Of a stretch of 36,130 bases of DNA, positions 16,996 to 25,366 are shown piece by piece. Position 1 is the stretch's first letter. Each line of letters opens with the position of its first letter. The notes beneath the pieces were generated by a model. That model did not search any database. It had not been told where the DNA came from and saw only the letters and a list, made by a program, of their open reading frames with translations. Made by a program: the position numbers and the translations under genes. This stretch comes from Saccharofermentans sp. (GTDB taxonomy: Bacteria > Bacillota > Clostridia > Saccharofermentanales > Saccharofermentanaceae), in NCBI GenBank assembly GCA_024684815.1, contig JAIKWL010000043.1:1-36130 (forward strand). The letters run 5' to 3'.

Positions 16996-17712
16996 TTACC
17001 TCCGATCCGAAGCTTCCTTCTTAACGGCGAAATACAGCGTCAGGCACATGAATGCATAGCCCCATGACTCACCGCATGCGGTAAGGAAAGACAACTTGCT
17101 GCCTAACGCCACCATTACTGCAGCTAAAATCTTCGCAGCAATACTGAGCCCCATCGGGCACAATATAAATGCCGCTTTGTTAATCCCGAGTTTTCCCTTT
17201 AATGTGAAATACATGTAAGCAATCGTCACAGGGATATCACACAGATAACACCAGATAACAAATGGCACCAGTACCGTGGCAACAGGTATCAGAAATACAG
17301 AATCCGCCTGACTTATGTCAAGGCCGGCACGGAGTGCAGCCTGTATCAACATCAGAACTATGCAACAAGCTATGTGAAACGATACAAACATCATCGGAGC
17401 GGACTTCAATCCGAATCCCATTAACTTATACATCTTCGTATCTTTGGAAATGCCTTTTAAATCCAGCAGTTCCATTATCGCCGGCGCGAAATACAGACAT
17501 CCGAAGCCTGAAAAGATCCCGAAGAAGAACGACAGAACATAGAACCATACAGGCACATCTGCTATGGCAGTAGTAGTAATGCCGAACACCAACGGCTCTC
17601 CGCCTTCCGGTTCATAACCTATCAGCCAGTCTCCCACGCCGCACAAGAGCAGAGAGATAAAACCGAAGATAAAGGATGCTTCAAGTTTTTTACTTTTGTT
17701 ACCGGTATTCAT
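16996..17712 (-). CDS. Seven-helix membrane protein, unknown function
   Basis: 238 residues with about seven hydrophobic helices. It opens with FGFISLLLCGVGDWLIGYEPEGG, a helix ending in an acidic loop. Possibly a DUF6796-like family member; I am not certain of the name. The ATG overlaps the stop of the YbaN-like gene (ATGA). Its broken paralog follows two bases downstream. It lies in an operon with a CydDC-like transporter and ATC-hydrolase-family genes. Confidence 0.78.
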   Translation of the reverse strand: MNTGNKSKKLEASFIFGFISLLLCGVGDWLIGYEPEGGEPLVFGITTTAIADVPVWFYVLSFFFGIFSGFGCLYFAPAIMELLDLKGISKDTKMYKLMGFGLKSAPMMFVSFHIACCIVLMLIQAALRAGLDISQADSVFLIPVATVLVPFVIWCYLCDIPVTIAYMYFTLKGKLGINKAAFILCPMGLSIAAKILAAVMVALGSKLSFLTACGESWGYAFMCLTLYFAVKKEASDRR

Positions 17713-18107
17713 TGCCTGACCCCTTCTTCCGCCCTGATAGTCTTAACAAAGAACAGGAAGTAAATAAGATGTACTGCCCACACCACACCAAGAATGATGC
17801 AAGGTACCCATATACCTTTCCTTGCCATAAAGAAAATTCCTAATCCCATAAGCAGCGTTACGGTAATAAGAATGCTCGCTTTGGTCTGCGGAAGCATTCC
17901 GCGCTTCTCGACGAATGATTCAAGATGTTTTTTGTAAAGCTTTGTTCCCTTAAACCAGTCTTCCAATCTCTTTGAACTTCTTGCAAAGCAATAGAGCGTA
18001 ATCAGATAAAACGGTGTTGTAGGAAGTATCGGCAAGAATACTCCGACTGTTCCAAGTGCCAGACATATGCATCCGACTACGATAAAGATTATCTTTTTAA
18101 TTCCCAT
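17709..18107 (-). CDS. YbaN family (DUF454) inner-membrane protein
   Basis: 132 residues from ATG at 18107, close to the E. coli YbaN length; a GTG at 18134 is possible. The family signature LGTVGVFLPILPTTPFYLITLYCFARSS (first helix, Pro-rich turn) is clear, followed by RLEDWFKGTKLYKKHLESF and two C-terminal helices. The molecular function of DUF454 is unknown; some members are linked to haem or nitrosative-stress genes. It lies after the remnant of a YgbA-family gene and before a seven-helix protein, in one operon. Confidence 0.9.
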   Translation of the reverse strand: MGIKKIIFIVVGCICLALGTVGVFLPILPTTPFYLITLYCFARSSKRLEDWFKGTKLYKKHLESFVEKRGMLPQTKASILITVTLLMGLGIFFMARKGIWVPCIILGVVWAVHLIYFLFFVKTIRAEEGVRQ

Positions 18108-18140
18108 TATTAATTCTTCACCTTTCCTTTTCACTTTCGA

Positions 18141-18292
18141 TCACATGTCTATTGCCATTACCGGATGGTGGAGTATCATTCTCGGGCCTGAAAATCTCAT
18201 GACCTTGCGTATCTTTTCGCGCATCTCCGGTGAATAACAGTGAACCTTACAATTTGCTTTTCACGTTCCCTCTTCTTTCTTACATCTGTCAC
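18141..18292 (-). pseudogene. Remnant of YgbA-type (nitrous oxide-stimulated promoter family) gene
   Basis: GTG at 18292 overlaps the stop of the CydC-like gene (GTGA) and reads VTDVRKKREREKQIVRF, like the N-terminus of this roughly 100-residue family. After a frame change the DNA reads MREKIRKVMRFSGPRM, then a His-His-Pro segment ending at the stop at 18141-18143, the conserved C-terminus of the family. The central Cys-rich part is missing, so an internal deletion with frameshift is inferred. In the original frame only 31 codons remain. Assignment rests on remembered family sequence. Confidence 0.6.
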
Positions 18293-19947
18293 GACAGCCT
18301 TCCTCCGTCCATCGAATGGACCTCGTCGGCTATCCTCATGGTTGATTCCCGGTGTGAAACCAAGAGTATAGTCTTATCTTCAGCTGCTTCCTTAAGCGAC
18401 TTTAAGATTACTGCCTCATTAAGACTGTCGAGATTACTGGTGGGTTCATCAAGAAGCATGAACGGTGCATCGTGAAGGAAAGCTCTGGCAAGTCCGATAC
18501 GCTGCCTCTCACCGCCTGAAAGCGTGCTTCCGAGCTCACCCACTTCAGTGTCATATCCTTTCGGAAGAGTCATTATGAAGTCGTGGATCGAGGCTTTCCT
18601 GCATGCATCCATGACCTCTTCGTCAGTCGCATCAAGTTTTCCTATGCGGATGTTGCCCGCGATAGTATCCTTGAAGAGCTGAGTCTCCTGTGTCATGTAA
18701 CTTTCCATGTCACGGAGATCATCAGTGTTGATATCGTCTATGTTTCTTCCTGATACGGATATCATGCCGGGATCTGTCTTCCAAAACCTCATCAGGAGCT
18801 TCAGCAGCGTGGACTTGCCGCAGCCGCTCCTGCCGACTATCCCGGTAATCTTCTTTTCAGGAATGGCAATGGATACATTATTCAGGACTTTTTCAGAACC
18901 GTAACGGAAAGACAGAGCATTCGCTTCAGCGCCCGTAAATCCGGTCTTTTCTTTTCCTCCGACGTCCTCTGTTTCCGGTTTCTCATCGATTATCGCAAGC
19001 ACTCTTGCGCCTGATGCAACGGTGCTCTGAAGTGTTGTGCCGAGAGATGCGAGGGCAATGACCGGACCGAATGAAGACATAAGTGCAATGAGCGGGACAA
19101 GAAATCCGCTGAACGTGATCTGTCCCGACTGATAAAGATAAGTGCAGACAGCAAACATCGTAATATCGGAAAGCAGTATCAGCATGTTGGCGATTGCCAT
19201 GTTTGTTCCCGTGAGCTTACTTAACACACCCTGCTTCTTTGATAATTCTTCAGTCTTCTTCCCTATCTCATCAAGTCTTCTGGATCCGAAAGAATACTGC
19301 AGGGTATCGTCGATATTGCGTATGCTCTCAAGCATATGCGCGGAAAGCTCACCTGACCGGGCACGGAGTTCGTCACCTGTCGTTCCGCTTCTCCTCGATA
19401 TGATGAGCGGCAGTATGACGCCGACAAGGACATATGAAGCAAATGCAACGACGCCAAGCACCGGGTGGTAGCTTCCGATGAATATGCTCATGATGATCTC
19501 GGTGACAAATGCGATGCAGATAGGCGAGATCGTATGCGCATAGAACACTTCGAGCAATTCCACGTCCGATGTGATGAGCGATATCAGATCTCCCTTATCG
19601 CGTCCTTCGAGTTTTGCAGGACAAAGTCTCCTCAATGCCTTGAATACCCTGTCTCTTACGATCGCCAGAAGAGTAAAAGCAATGTAATGGTTCGTTCTCT
19701 GCTCGGCGAATCTGAAAACGGCGCGGAGCACCGCAAATGACAAGAGCAGACAGACAATGGTCCTGAAACTTATCCCTGTGTCTTCGCCAAGTCCGTTAAG
19801 CACGGCCATTCCGCCAAGTATCGGTATGAACTGCGCAGTAAGAAAACCTATTGTTCCGAATATGACCGCAAGCATCATGAAACCTGTAAGGGGCTTTACG
19901 AGTTTTATCATTCTAAGAAGGATAAGAGCCTTATTCTGTTTTCTCAT
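18289..19947 (-). CDS. CydC-like ABC half-transporter
   Basis: 552 residues with six helices. The CydC-type motif SDVELLEVFYAHTISPICIAF lies at about residues 127-147. The NBD has Walker A GRSGCGKS (372-379), signature LSGGER (476-481), Walker B LLDEP (498-502) and His532. CydDC of E. coli exports cysteine/glutathione and binds haem, and is needed for cytochrome bd assembly; no cydAB genes are in this window. ATG at 19947 overlaps the stop of the CydD-like gene (ATGA) and has GGAGGT eight bases upstream, so the two are made together. The substrate here may be a thiol or a metallophore fragment. Confidence 0.87.
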   Translation of the reverse strand: MRKQNKALILLRMIKLVKPLTGFMMLAVIFGTIGFLTAQFIPILGGMAVLNGLGEDTGISFRTIVCLLLSFAVLRAVFRFAEQRTNHYIAFTLLAIVRDRVFKALRRLCPAKLEGRDKGDLISLITSDVELLEVFYAHTISPICIAFVTEIIMSIFIGSYHPVLGVVAFASYVLVGVILPLIISRRSGTTGDELRARSGELSAHMLESIRNIDDTLQYSFGSRRLDEIGKKTEELSKKQGVLSKLTGTNMAIANMLILLSDITMFAVCTYLYQSGQITFSGFLVPLIALMSSFGPVIALASLGTTLQSTVASGARVLAIIDEKPETEDVGGKEKTGFTGAEANALSFRYGSEKVLNNVSIAIPEKKITGIVGRSGCGKSTLLKLLMRFWKTDPGMISVSGRNIDDINTDDLRDMESYMTQETQLFKDTIAGNIRIGKLDATDEEVMDACRKASIHDFIMTLPKGYDTEVGELGSTLSGGERQRIGLARAFLHDAPFMLLDEPTSNLDSLNEAVILKSLKEAAEDKTILLVSHRESTMRIADEVHSMDGGRLS

Positions 19948-21686
19948 AAGACCGCACCTCCTTTGCCAAACTCTTCAAGAGCCTTCTGTGTGTTCCACAG
20001 CTTTCCGTATGATTCGCAGCCGGAAAGAAGCTCGTCGTGGGTGCCTGTTCCCGAAATATGACCGTTAACAAGACAGCAGATAACGTCGGCATCCTTTACG
20101 TTCATCAGTCTGTGAGTGATCATGATGACCGTTTTTGTCTTTGAAAGTTTCTTTATCTCATCGAGAATGATCTCCTCGCTCTCGATATCGATGTTGCTCG
20201 TGGCCTCATCGAAGATATAGATCTTCGCATCGTGAAGCACCGCACGCGCAAGGGCGAGTCTTTGTTTCTGACCGCCCGACAGATTGCCTGCGTTTTCAGT
20301 AAGCCCGGTATCAAGTCCGTCTTCGCTTCTAAAGAAACCGTCTATATTGCATTCTTCGAGGACCTTCCAAAGTTCGTCGTCCGTGGCATCAGGCCTTGCC
20401 ATCAGGAGATTATCCCTCACGGTTCCTTTGAAAAACGTACTTCCCAAGCCCACATAATCGATCGTCCTGAACAGGTTTTCCTCGTTTATATCTGATATGT
20501 TTCTCCCGGCAACAGTAAGACTTCCCTGCTTAACGCTGTTCCTACCCATGATGAGAGACGCGATCGTCGATTTGCCGCTTCCGCTCTCACCCACAATGCC
20601 GGTGAATGTACCGTCTTTGATATTCAGCGAGACATTCTCGAGAACGTTTTTATCGCCGTCGTAAGAAAAACTGATACCGTCGATCTTTATGTCAAGACCG
20701 CTGTCCGGAAGGCTCTCCTTCTTTTCTTCAGGTTCAGGCTCATTAAGGAACTTAAATATCCTGTCACTTGCCGCCATGCCGTTCATTGCAACATGGAAAT
20801 AACTTCCAAGTTTTCTCATCGGGAGGAAGAAATCAGCTGAGAGCAATATCATGAATACCGTACTCTGAAGCGTGATGCTGCCTTCGATAAAACCTTTGCA
20901 CGCAAGTGCGATCCCTAATGCCGCTCCGCCGTACGCAAAGAAATCCATGATGATTATCGAATTCAGCTGCATCGTAAGAACCTTCATCGTTATCTTTCTG
21001 AAGTTCTCCGATTCCTCATTCATCTTTATGTTTTTATATGCATCCGCACGGTATGTCTTAAGCGTGGTCATACCCTGCAGGTTTTCCAGGAATGTGCTTC
21101 CGAGCTTTGCGTACTGATCCCAGTACTTCGCAAGGATCTTCTTTGCAATCTTCTGTACCATCACTATCGCACCTGGAATAAGTGGAACGCAGACCAGCAG
21201 TACTCCTGCGACTTTAAAGCTTCCCGATATTCCGAATAAAACAAACAATGTAAGTGGTGCTATGAACGCATAAAAGAATTGAGGAACATACAGACCGAAA
21301 TAACTTTCCAACTGTTCGACACCTTCGACCGATTCCTGAACGAGTTCAGACGCTGTGGCATGTTCCCTGTATGAACTGCCTAATCTCAGGATCTTCCTGT
21401 AGATCTGCTCACGCATTGCCCGTTTCACCGTTTTGGACGCGAGGTAACTCATCTCTGACGTTTTCTTAGTCATGAAGAACCTTACAATGAGTGTTACTCC
21501 AAGTACTGCAAGGGATATGATCATTCCCCTGGCGGTAAAAGCACCGGAATAAAGCATTCCCACGGCATTCGAGATGATGAAGATCATCACGGCGTTCATG
21601 AGGAGCTCTGTCCACTGGCACACAATGTTGCCGATGATATACTTCCTGCTCTCAGGACACATTGCCATCAGACGCTTATCGAACAT
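19944..21686 (-). CDS. CydD-like ABC half-transporter
   Basis: 580 residues with six helices. ESVEGVEQLESYFGLYVPQFFYAFIAPLT (about residues 118-146) is the CydD-type signature. The NBD has Walker A GESGSGKS (366-373), LSGGQKQR (469-476), Walker B IYIFDEA (489-495) and an H-loop His in ITHRLMN. It lies three bases after an ATC-hydrolase-family gene and overlaps the CydC-like gene, so it is a heterodimeric exporter-type pair inside the iron-box operon from 22912. Thiol export would fit a partner that releases cysteine derivatives, but this is inference. Confidence 0.87.
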   Translation of the reverse strand: MFDKRLMAMCPESRKYIIGNIVCQWTELLMNAVMIFIISNAVGMLYSGAFTARGMIISLAVLGVTLIVRFFMTKKTSEMSYLASKTVKRAMREQIYRKILRLGSSYREHATASELVQESVEGVEQLESYFGLYVPQFFYAFIAPLTLFVLFGISGSFKVAGVLLVCVPLIPGAIVMVQKIAKKILAKYWDQYAKLGSTFLENLQGMTTLKTYRADAYKNIKMNEESENFRKITMKVLTMQLNSIIIMDFFAYGGAALGIALACKGFIEGSITLQSTVFMILLSADFFLPMRKLGSYFHVAMNGMAASDRIFKFLNEPEPEEKKESLPDSGLDIKIDGISFSYDGDKNVLENVSLNIKDGTFTGIVGESGSGKSTIASLIMGRNSVKQGSLTVAGRNISDINEENLFRTIDYVGLGSTFFKGTVRDNLLMARPDATDDELWKVLEECNIDGFFRSEDGLDTGLTENAGNLSGGQKQRLALARAVLHDAKIYIFDEATSNIDIESEEIILDEIKKLSKTKTVIMITHRLMNVKDADVICCLVNGHISGTGTHDELLSGCESYGKLWNTQKALEEFGKGGAVL

Positions 21687-21689
21687 CCG

Positions 21690-22322
21690 TCATGTCCTCT
21701 TTTTATATCCGCAGTCACAGTACGGACCGCCTGATGCGAGGGTGTATTCTCTTACGAAATTTGATGCACCGCCCAGATCGCTCATTACATAATCAAGATG
21801 GCACATCGCGGGAACATATTCGAAAAGGCCATACTCCTTCATGAGCACGCATATACCGCATTTGAAGAACCTTGCTTCGTAACCGCTTCCGTCTTCATAC
21901 GGGATGTAATCCATGTTCCAGGAATAAGAATTGCGGTCGGCAGCTTTAAGCTTTGCCGTTGCCTTCATGGATGCAATGTCTTTTTCAGAGAACTTATTCT
22001 TTCCGCTCTTTCTGCACATCTTCTTAAGGAACGGAATGGTCATGGCATCTTCATAGAATCTTGTTACCTCAGTTATATCAGGCTTTTCAGGCAGATAAGT
22101 AAGAAAGGATATCAGCATCGCACAATTGACAATATTTGTCTTAAACCTGTCTTCTTTCGCAAATTCGGGAAGTTTTTCTATGATCCTTCTGTATTCAGGT
22201 TTCGCTTTTACTCTTACCAGCTTGGCTTCTTCTTTTGTCAGTCCGAGATCGTTTGTAAGATTCTTTTCAAAAGAACCTTTCAAAAGCAGCCACATTCCAG
22301 CAGGCAATCCTGAATACTTCAT
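21690..22322 (-). CDS. ATC hydrolase family protein, divergent branch
   Basis: 210 residues. The C-terminus keeps the pattern in altered form: FFKCGICVLMKEYG, VPAMCHLDYVMSD, then REYTLASGGPYCDCGY. The second Cys of CCDF is lost and the CPE motif is absent. It resembles the pseudogene at 23300-23610 (RKYTLATGGNICDYW) more than the other copies. AGGAG lies five bases before the ATG. It is the second gene of the operon, 11 bases after the ATC paralog at 22334, and directly precedes the CydD-like gene. Function not established. Confidence 0.72.
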   Translation of the reverse strand: MKYSGLPAGMWLLLKGSFEKNLTNDLGLTKEEAKLVRVKAKPEYRRIIEKLPEFAKEDRFKTNIVNCAMLISFLTYLPEKPDITEVTRFYEDAMTIPFLKKMCRKSGKNKFSEKDIASMKATAKLKAADRNSYSWNMDYIPYEDGSGYEARFFKCGICVLMKEYGLFEYVPAMCHLDYVMSDLGGASNFVREYTLASGGPYCDCGYKKRT

Positions 22323-22333
22323 ATATACTCCTG

Positions 22334-22912
22334 TTAACTCTTTTTATAGAAATGGAAATCACAGCAATCTCCACCCTTGCCGAGTGTTTTGGTCCTTGCA
22401 AATCCAAGTTTATGTAAATTACCGTATGTAATATCGTCAACATCACAGAATGCAGGACAAAGTTCCGGGCACTCGTAATCTTTGCAGGCGTTATACCATA
22501 GACAATCCGTTATAGTTATGTCGTAGAAATCTTTTCCTTCAACCTGAGTGCTTTTCTGAAGGTCAGTCGTTCTCATTATCTTCAAAAATGACTTGCTGTA
22601 GAACTTATAAAATCCAGGCACTTTTTCCAGTACTGATGTACTCTTATATTTCTGCATTCCTATTACATCGGTCATGTATTTTTGAGTTAATTCATATGCT
22701 CTTTCACCAAGTTTTCGGTCAGATTTAAGAGCCTTATAAAGCGCAACACGGGGCAGGATAGTTTTCGTTAGTGTTTTATATTGATTCGGAGTCTTATCTC
22801 TTATTGAAGTAACACAATCCAGATAAACAGATTCCTGAGATCTGATAATACGTTCCGCATCATCATCTATTACACTAAGAAGCCACTTGCGGATCTGTTT
22901 TTGCTGATCCAT
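22334..22912 (-). CDS. ATC hydrolase family protein
   Basis: 192 residues from ATG at 22912 (GAGG five bases upstream); a TTG form reaching 22945 lacks an SD and would cross the promoter. The signature is complete: ITDCLWYNAC, YECPELCPAFCDVDD, TYGNLH, ARTKTLGKGGDCCDFHF. It is closest to the copies at 7570 and 29618. It is the first gene of the long operon running to 14315, under the iron-box promoter at 22953-22987. A ring-opening or amidohydrolase role is inferred only from the family name. Confidence 0.82.
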   Translation of the reverse strand: MDQQKQIRKWLLSVIDDDAERIIRSQESVYLDCVTSIRDKTPNQYKTLTKTILPRVALYKALKSDRKLGERAYELTQKYMTDVIGMQKYKSTSVLEKVPGFYKFYSKSFLKIMRTTDLQKSTQVEGKDFYDITITDCLWYNACKDYECPELCPAFCDVDDITYGNLHKLGFARTKTLGKGGDCCDFHFYKKS

Positions 22913-22952
22913 ATATACCTCACTCAAAAACACACCATATATCAATAGTGCA

Positions 22953-22987
22953 ATTGTATCATTTGTAGTTAGACTACTCTAACTACA
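22953..22987 (-). promoter_or_regulatory. Promoter with iron-box E in the -35 region
   Basis: TACAAT (22953-22958) is the -10. The exact box at 22968-22983 supplies TTAGAG as the -35 (22977-22982), 18 bases away. The arms extend to a perfect 10-bp inverted repeat, TGTAGTTAGA and its complement, at 22964-22973 and 22978-22987. This is the longest palindrome of the set. It drives the operon from 22912 to 14315. Confidence 0.78.
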
Positions 22988-22991
22988 TTTG

Positions 22992-23173
22992 CACAAAAAT
23001 AACCCGGAGTGTCAGCTCCGGGTTATCCTTTATGATGTTAAGAATTGAAAGAACATCATTCAAATCGAGGCTTATAGAAGTGTTGTTTACTCAACACGCG
23101 CTATAGATCCCGTACCGTTTTCAACAACACCATGGGCTCTATATGAGACGCCTCTATTTGGTTTTTATGGCAT
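22992..23173 (-). ncRNA. Candidate structured non-coding RNA, about 180 nt
   Basis: A strong promoter (23180-23208) and a strong terminator (22993-23024) frame about 180 bases without an SD-led ORF. On the minus strand nested helices can form: GAGGC/GCCTC (23149-23153 with 23066-23070), TATAGA/TCTATA (23138-23143 with 23073-23078) and GTGTTGTT/AACAACAC (23123-23130 with 23080-23087). A second GTGTTG (23091-23096) can pair with the same CAACAC, an exclusive alternative. An 8-bp hairpin ATGATGTT/AACATCAT (near 23031-23058) precedes the terminator. I do not recognise a known RNA class. It covers most of the gap between the ATC operon and the pseudogene. Confidence 0.55.
22993..23024 (-). terminator. 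Intrinsic terminator of the candidate ncRNA
   Basis: Perfect 9-bp stem AACCCGGAG/CTCCGGGTT (23001-23009 and 23016-23024), 6-base loop; the minus-strand tail reads ATTTTTGTG. It also shields the operon 22912-14315 from upstream transcription. Confidence 0.88.
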
Positions 23174-23179
23174 GAGTTT

Positions 23180-23208
23180 ATTATATGTTCTTTTTCCTAT
23201 TTGTTCAA
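23180..23208 (-). promoter_or_regulatory. Sigma-A promoter of the candidate ncRNA
   Basis: TTGAAC (23203-23208), exactly 17 bases, TATAAT (23180-23185) on the minus strand; predicted start near 23173. The only ORF directly downstream is ATG CCA TAA. Confidence 0.75.
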
Positions 23209-23213
23209 TAGGA

Positions 23214-23271
23214 TTATCGACATTTCCGACATATGTCATAAATATCGTTCGAAAACGACATATGTCGATAA
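23214..23271 (-). promoter_or_regulatory. Tandem GACATATGTC palindromes upstream of the ncRNA promoter
   Basis: Two identical 10-bp palindromes, 23228-23237 and 23257-23266, are centred 29 bases apart and lie near -60 and -89 of the predicted start. They are nested in an outer inverted repeat TTATCGACAT/ATGTCGATAA (23214-23223 and 23262-23271). The position resembles class-I activator sites. This palindrome was not seen at the other promoters. Confidence 0.5.
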
Positions 23272-23299
23272 CCGGACAGAAACCGGTCTGCAGTGACTG

Positions 23300-23610
23300 T
23301 TAACGCGGTTCCTTTATGCTGTCCGGGACGATCCAATAGTCACATATGTTTCCGCCTGTCGCCAGCGTATATTTCCTGATAAGTTTTCCGTGCGAAGCTT
23401 CGGTCAATATATGATCCAGTTCCCGGCAGACAGGCAAAACATCGAGGTAGCCGTACTTCCTTGCAAAAGTATTGATCGGGCTGAGCATATCACGGTAGAT
23501 CGACGGAGCTTTTTTTCAAAGCCCTGGCCGTCACGTCAGGACCATACTGTTCTTTCATGTATTTTTTCATGAAAACAGGAATTAATATATAAGCCTTTAT
23601 ACGGCATCAT
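23300..23610 (-). pseudogene. ATC hydrolase family pseudogene
   Basis: ATG at 23610 has a good SD (AAGGAG eight bases upstream). Pieces of one family protein lie in three frames: MMPYK, then ILIPVFMKKYMKEQYGPDVT, then APSIYRDML and a C-terminal part ending RKYTLATGGNICDYW. One frame change falls at a run of seven A (near 23513-23519). The middle of the protein, about 100 residues compared with 21690-22322, is missing. It lies 28 bases downstream of the ABC pair at 23639-27108 and was probably the third gene of that operon. Confidence 0.75.
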
Positions 23611-23638
23611 ACGCGTATCTCCTTATGTTTAATACAGA

Positions 23639-25366
23639 TCACATCTTCCAGTTTGCGGCTTCTTCTCTGAGTCTTATGAAATTGCTGTATCTGGGACTGG
23701 TTTTCATCAGTTCGTCATGAGTGCCGCTGCTTAGTGAACCGCTGTCCAGAACAACAATCTTATCGGCATTTCTTATCGTTTTAAGCCTGTGGGCGATCAT
23801 GATGACAGTCTTGTTCTCTGTCAGGGCATCGAAAGCCGCAGTCAGTTTATCTTCATTCTCGGGATCCACGTTTGCCGTCGCTTCATCAAGGATTATTATA
23901 GGTGCATCTTTAAGGATTGCTCTTGCGATGGATATCCTCTGCTTCTCACCACCCGAGAGAGTTGCTCCGCCCTCGCCTATGACCGTGGAATAACCGTCCG
24001 GAAGCGACATGATGAAATCATGGCAGCAGGCTTTTTTCGCGGCAGCCACAACCTGCTCGTGACTTGCATCGCTCATACCGAACTTGATGTTATTCTCTAT
24101 CGTATCCGCAAAGAGATATACATTCTGGAAAACAACACTTATCTGTGACATCAGACTTTCCAGAGTATAATCCCTGACATCTCTTCCGCCTATCGAGATG
24201 CTTCCTTTGTTTACATCCCAAAAACGGGCGATCAGCATCGCCAGCGTTGTTTTGCCGGCACCTGATGATCCGACGAATGCCGTCATGGTATTCTCCGGGA
24301 TCTCAAGACTTACATCATTCAATATCTCATTGTCTCCATAAGAAAAAGATACATGACCGATCGATATTCCGTGATCTTCCGGAACAAATTCTTTTCCGTT
24401 TTCATCCATGACGGGAAGAAGATTTACCTTCTCAGCTTCCTCGATGGAACTTGAGACTACTCTTAAGACCGTAAGTCCTGCTCCGGTCTGTTCAATGTCT
24501 GCGAAGACCTGGAAAGAGATTATCACTGCCATCAAAGCATATGTTATCGTCATGTTTCCCGTTATGAAGAGAACTACCGCCGTAAGGAGCAGCAAAGCCT
24601 TGAAAGCGCCCAGAACGACTCCCTGGATCTCTCCGTAAGGAATGAACAGCCTCTCCAATGCCATATTACTGTCTCTGTTATCGTCTATCGCTTTTTTCAA
24701 AGTTTCATCACCCTTGCCGGTCAGGTTGAATGATTTGATCACGCTCATGCCCTGAAGGCTCTCAAGCACCTTGGATACGAGTGCGGCCTCATTCTTCTGC
24801 CTAACGGGAGACAATGATCTGCTCTTCTTTTCCATTGAAGATGTAATGAGCATGTATATCGTCAGGCCGGCAAGCTCTATCAGTCCCAGACGCCAGTCAA
24901 AGCATAATACGCAGATCAGGAACACAACTGAGTTCATGAGTCCGCTCAAAATGAGGACAAGAACGTTGGCACCCTGATTTTCGACAACATCCAAAACAGT
25001 AGTCGCGGTGCCCGTTATCTGATCGAGATTATTGTCATTGAAATATCCCATGGGGACTTTTTTGAGTCGTTCAGCTATTTCGAGTCTCTTAAATGCACTC
25101 ATGAAATACCCTGCATGAACAGCCTGGAGATCTGCAACCATTTTAAGGATAAACTGCCCCAATATACTTACTCCAAGTAAAGCGAGTGCGGTCCATGCGG
25201 GCTTCATCGTCGTGTTTCCTTCTTCAAAAGCCAGGAGCACGAAATATATCGCGGCCATCCTGAACATCGAGAATAGGGACTTAAAAAATGATATGACTAT
25301 CGCCCTGTATATCTTTGTCTTCTCCTGTCCGGAAAAAACGATTATCTTCTTGATCGCTTCCAACAT
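23639..25366 (-). CDS. ABC half-transporter (TMD-NBD), second subunit of heterodimer
   Basis: 575 residues. Six helices in residues 18-290. Walker A GSSGAGKT (366-373), signature LSGGEKQR (470-477), Walker B IILDEA (491-496), His in IAHRLKT. MGYFNDNNLDQITGTATT and ARFWDVNKG resemble the subunit at 10042-11766, so this is the second-subunit type. Its ATG shares one base with the stop of the first subunit (TAATG), indicating coupled synthesis. YbtPQ/IrtAB-like import is the favoured but unproven direction. Confidence 0.93.
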   Translation of the reverse strand: MLEAIKKIIVFSGQEKTKIYRAIVISFFKSLFSMFRMAAIYFVLLAFEEGNTTMKPAWTALALLGVSILGQFILKMVADLQAVHAGYFMSAFKRLEIAERLKKVPMGYFNDNNLDQITGTATTVLDVVENQGANVLVLILSGLMNSVVFLICVLCFDWRLGLIELAGLTIYMLITSSMEKKSRSLSPVRQKNEAALVSKVLESLQGMSVIKSFNLTGKGDETLKKAIDDNRDSNMALERLFIPYGEIQGVVLGAFKALLLLTAVVLFITGNMTITYALMAVIISFQVFADIEQTGAGLTVLRVVSSSIEEAEKVNLLPVMDENGKEFVPEDHGISIGHVSFSYGDNEILNDVSLEIPENTMTAFVGSSGAGKTTLAMLIARFWDVNKGSISIGGRDVRDYTLESLMSQISVVFQNVYLFADTIENNIKFGMSDASHEQVVAAAKKACCHDFIMSLPDGYSTVIGEGGATLSGGEKQRISIARAILKDAPIIILDEATANVDPENEDKLTAAFDALTENKTVIMIAHRLKTIRNADKIVVLDSGSLSSGTHDELMKTSPRYSNFIRLREEAANWKM

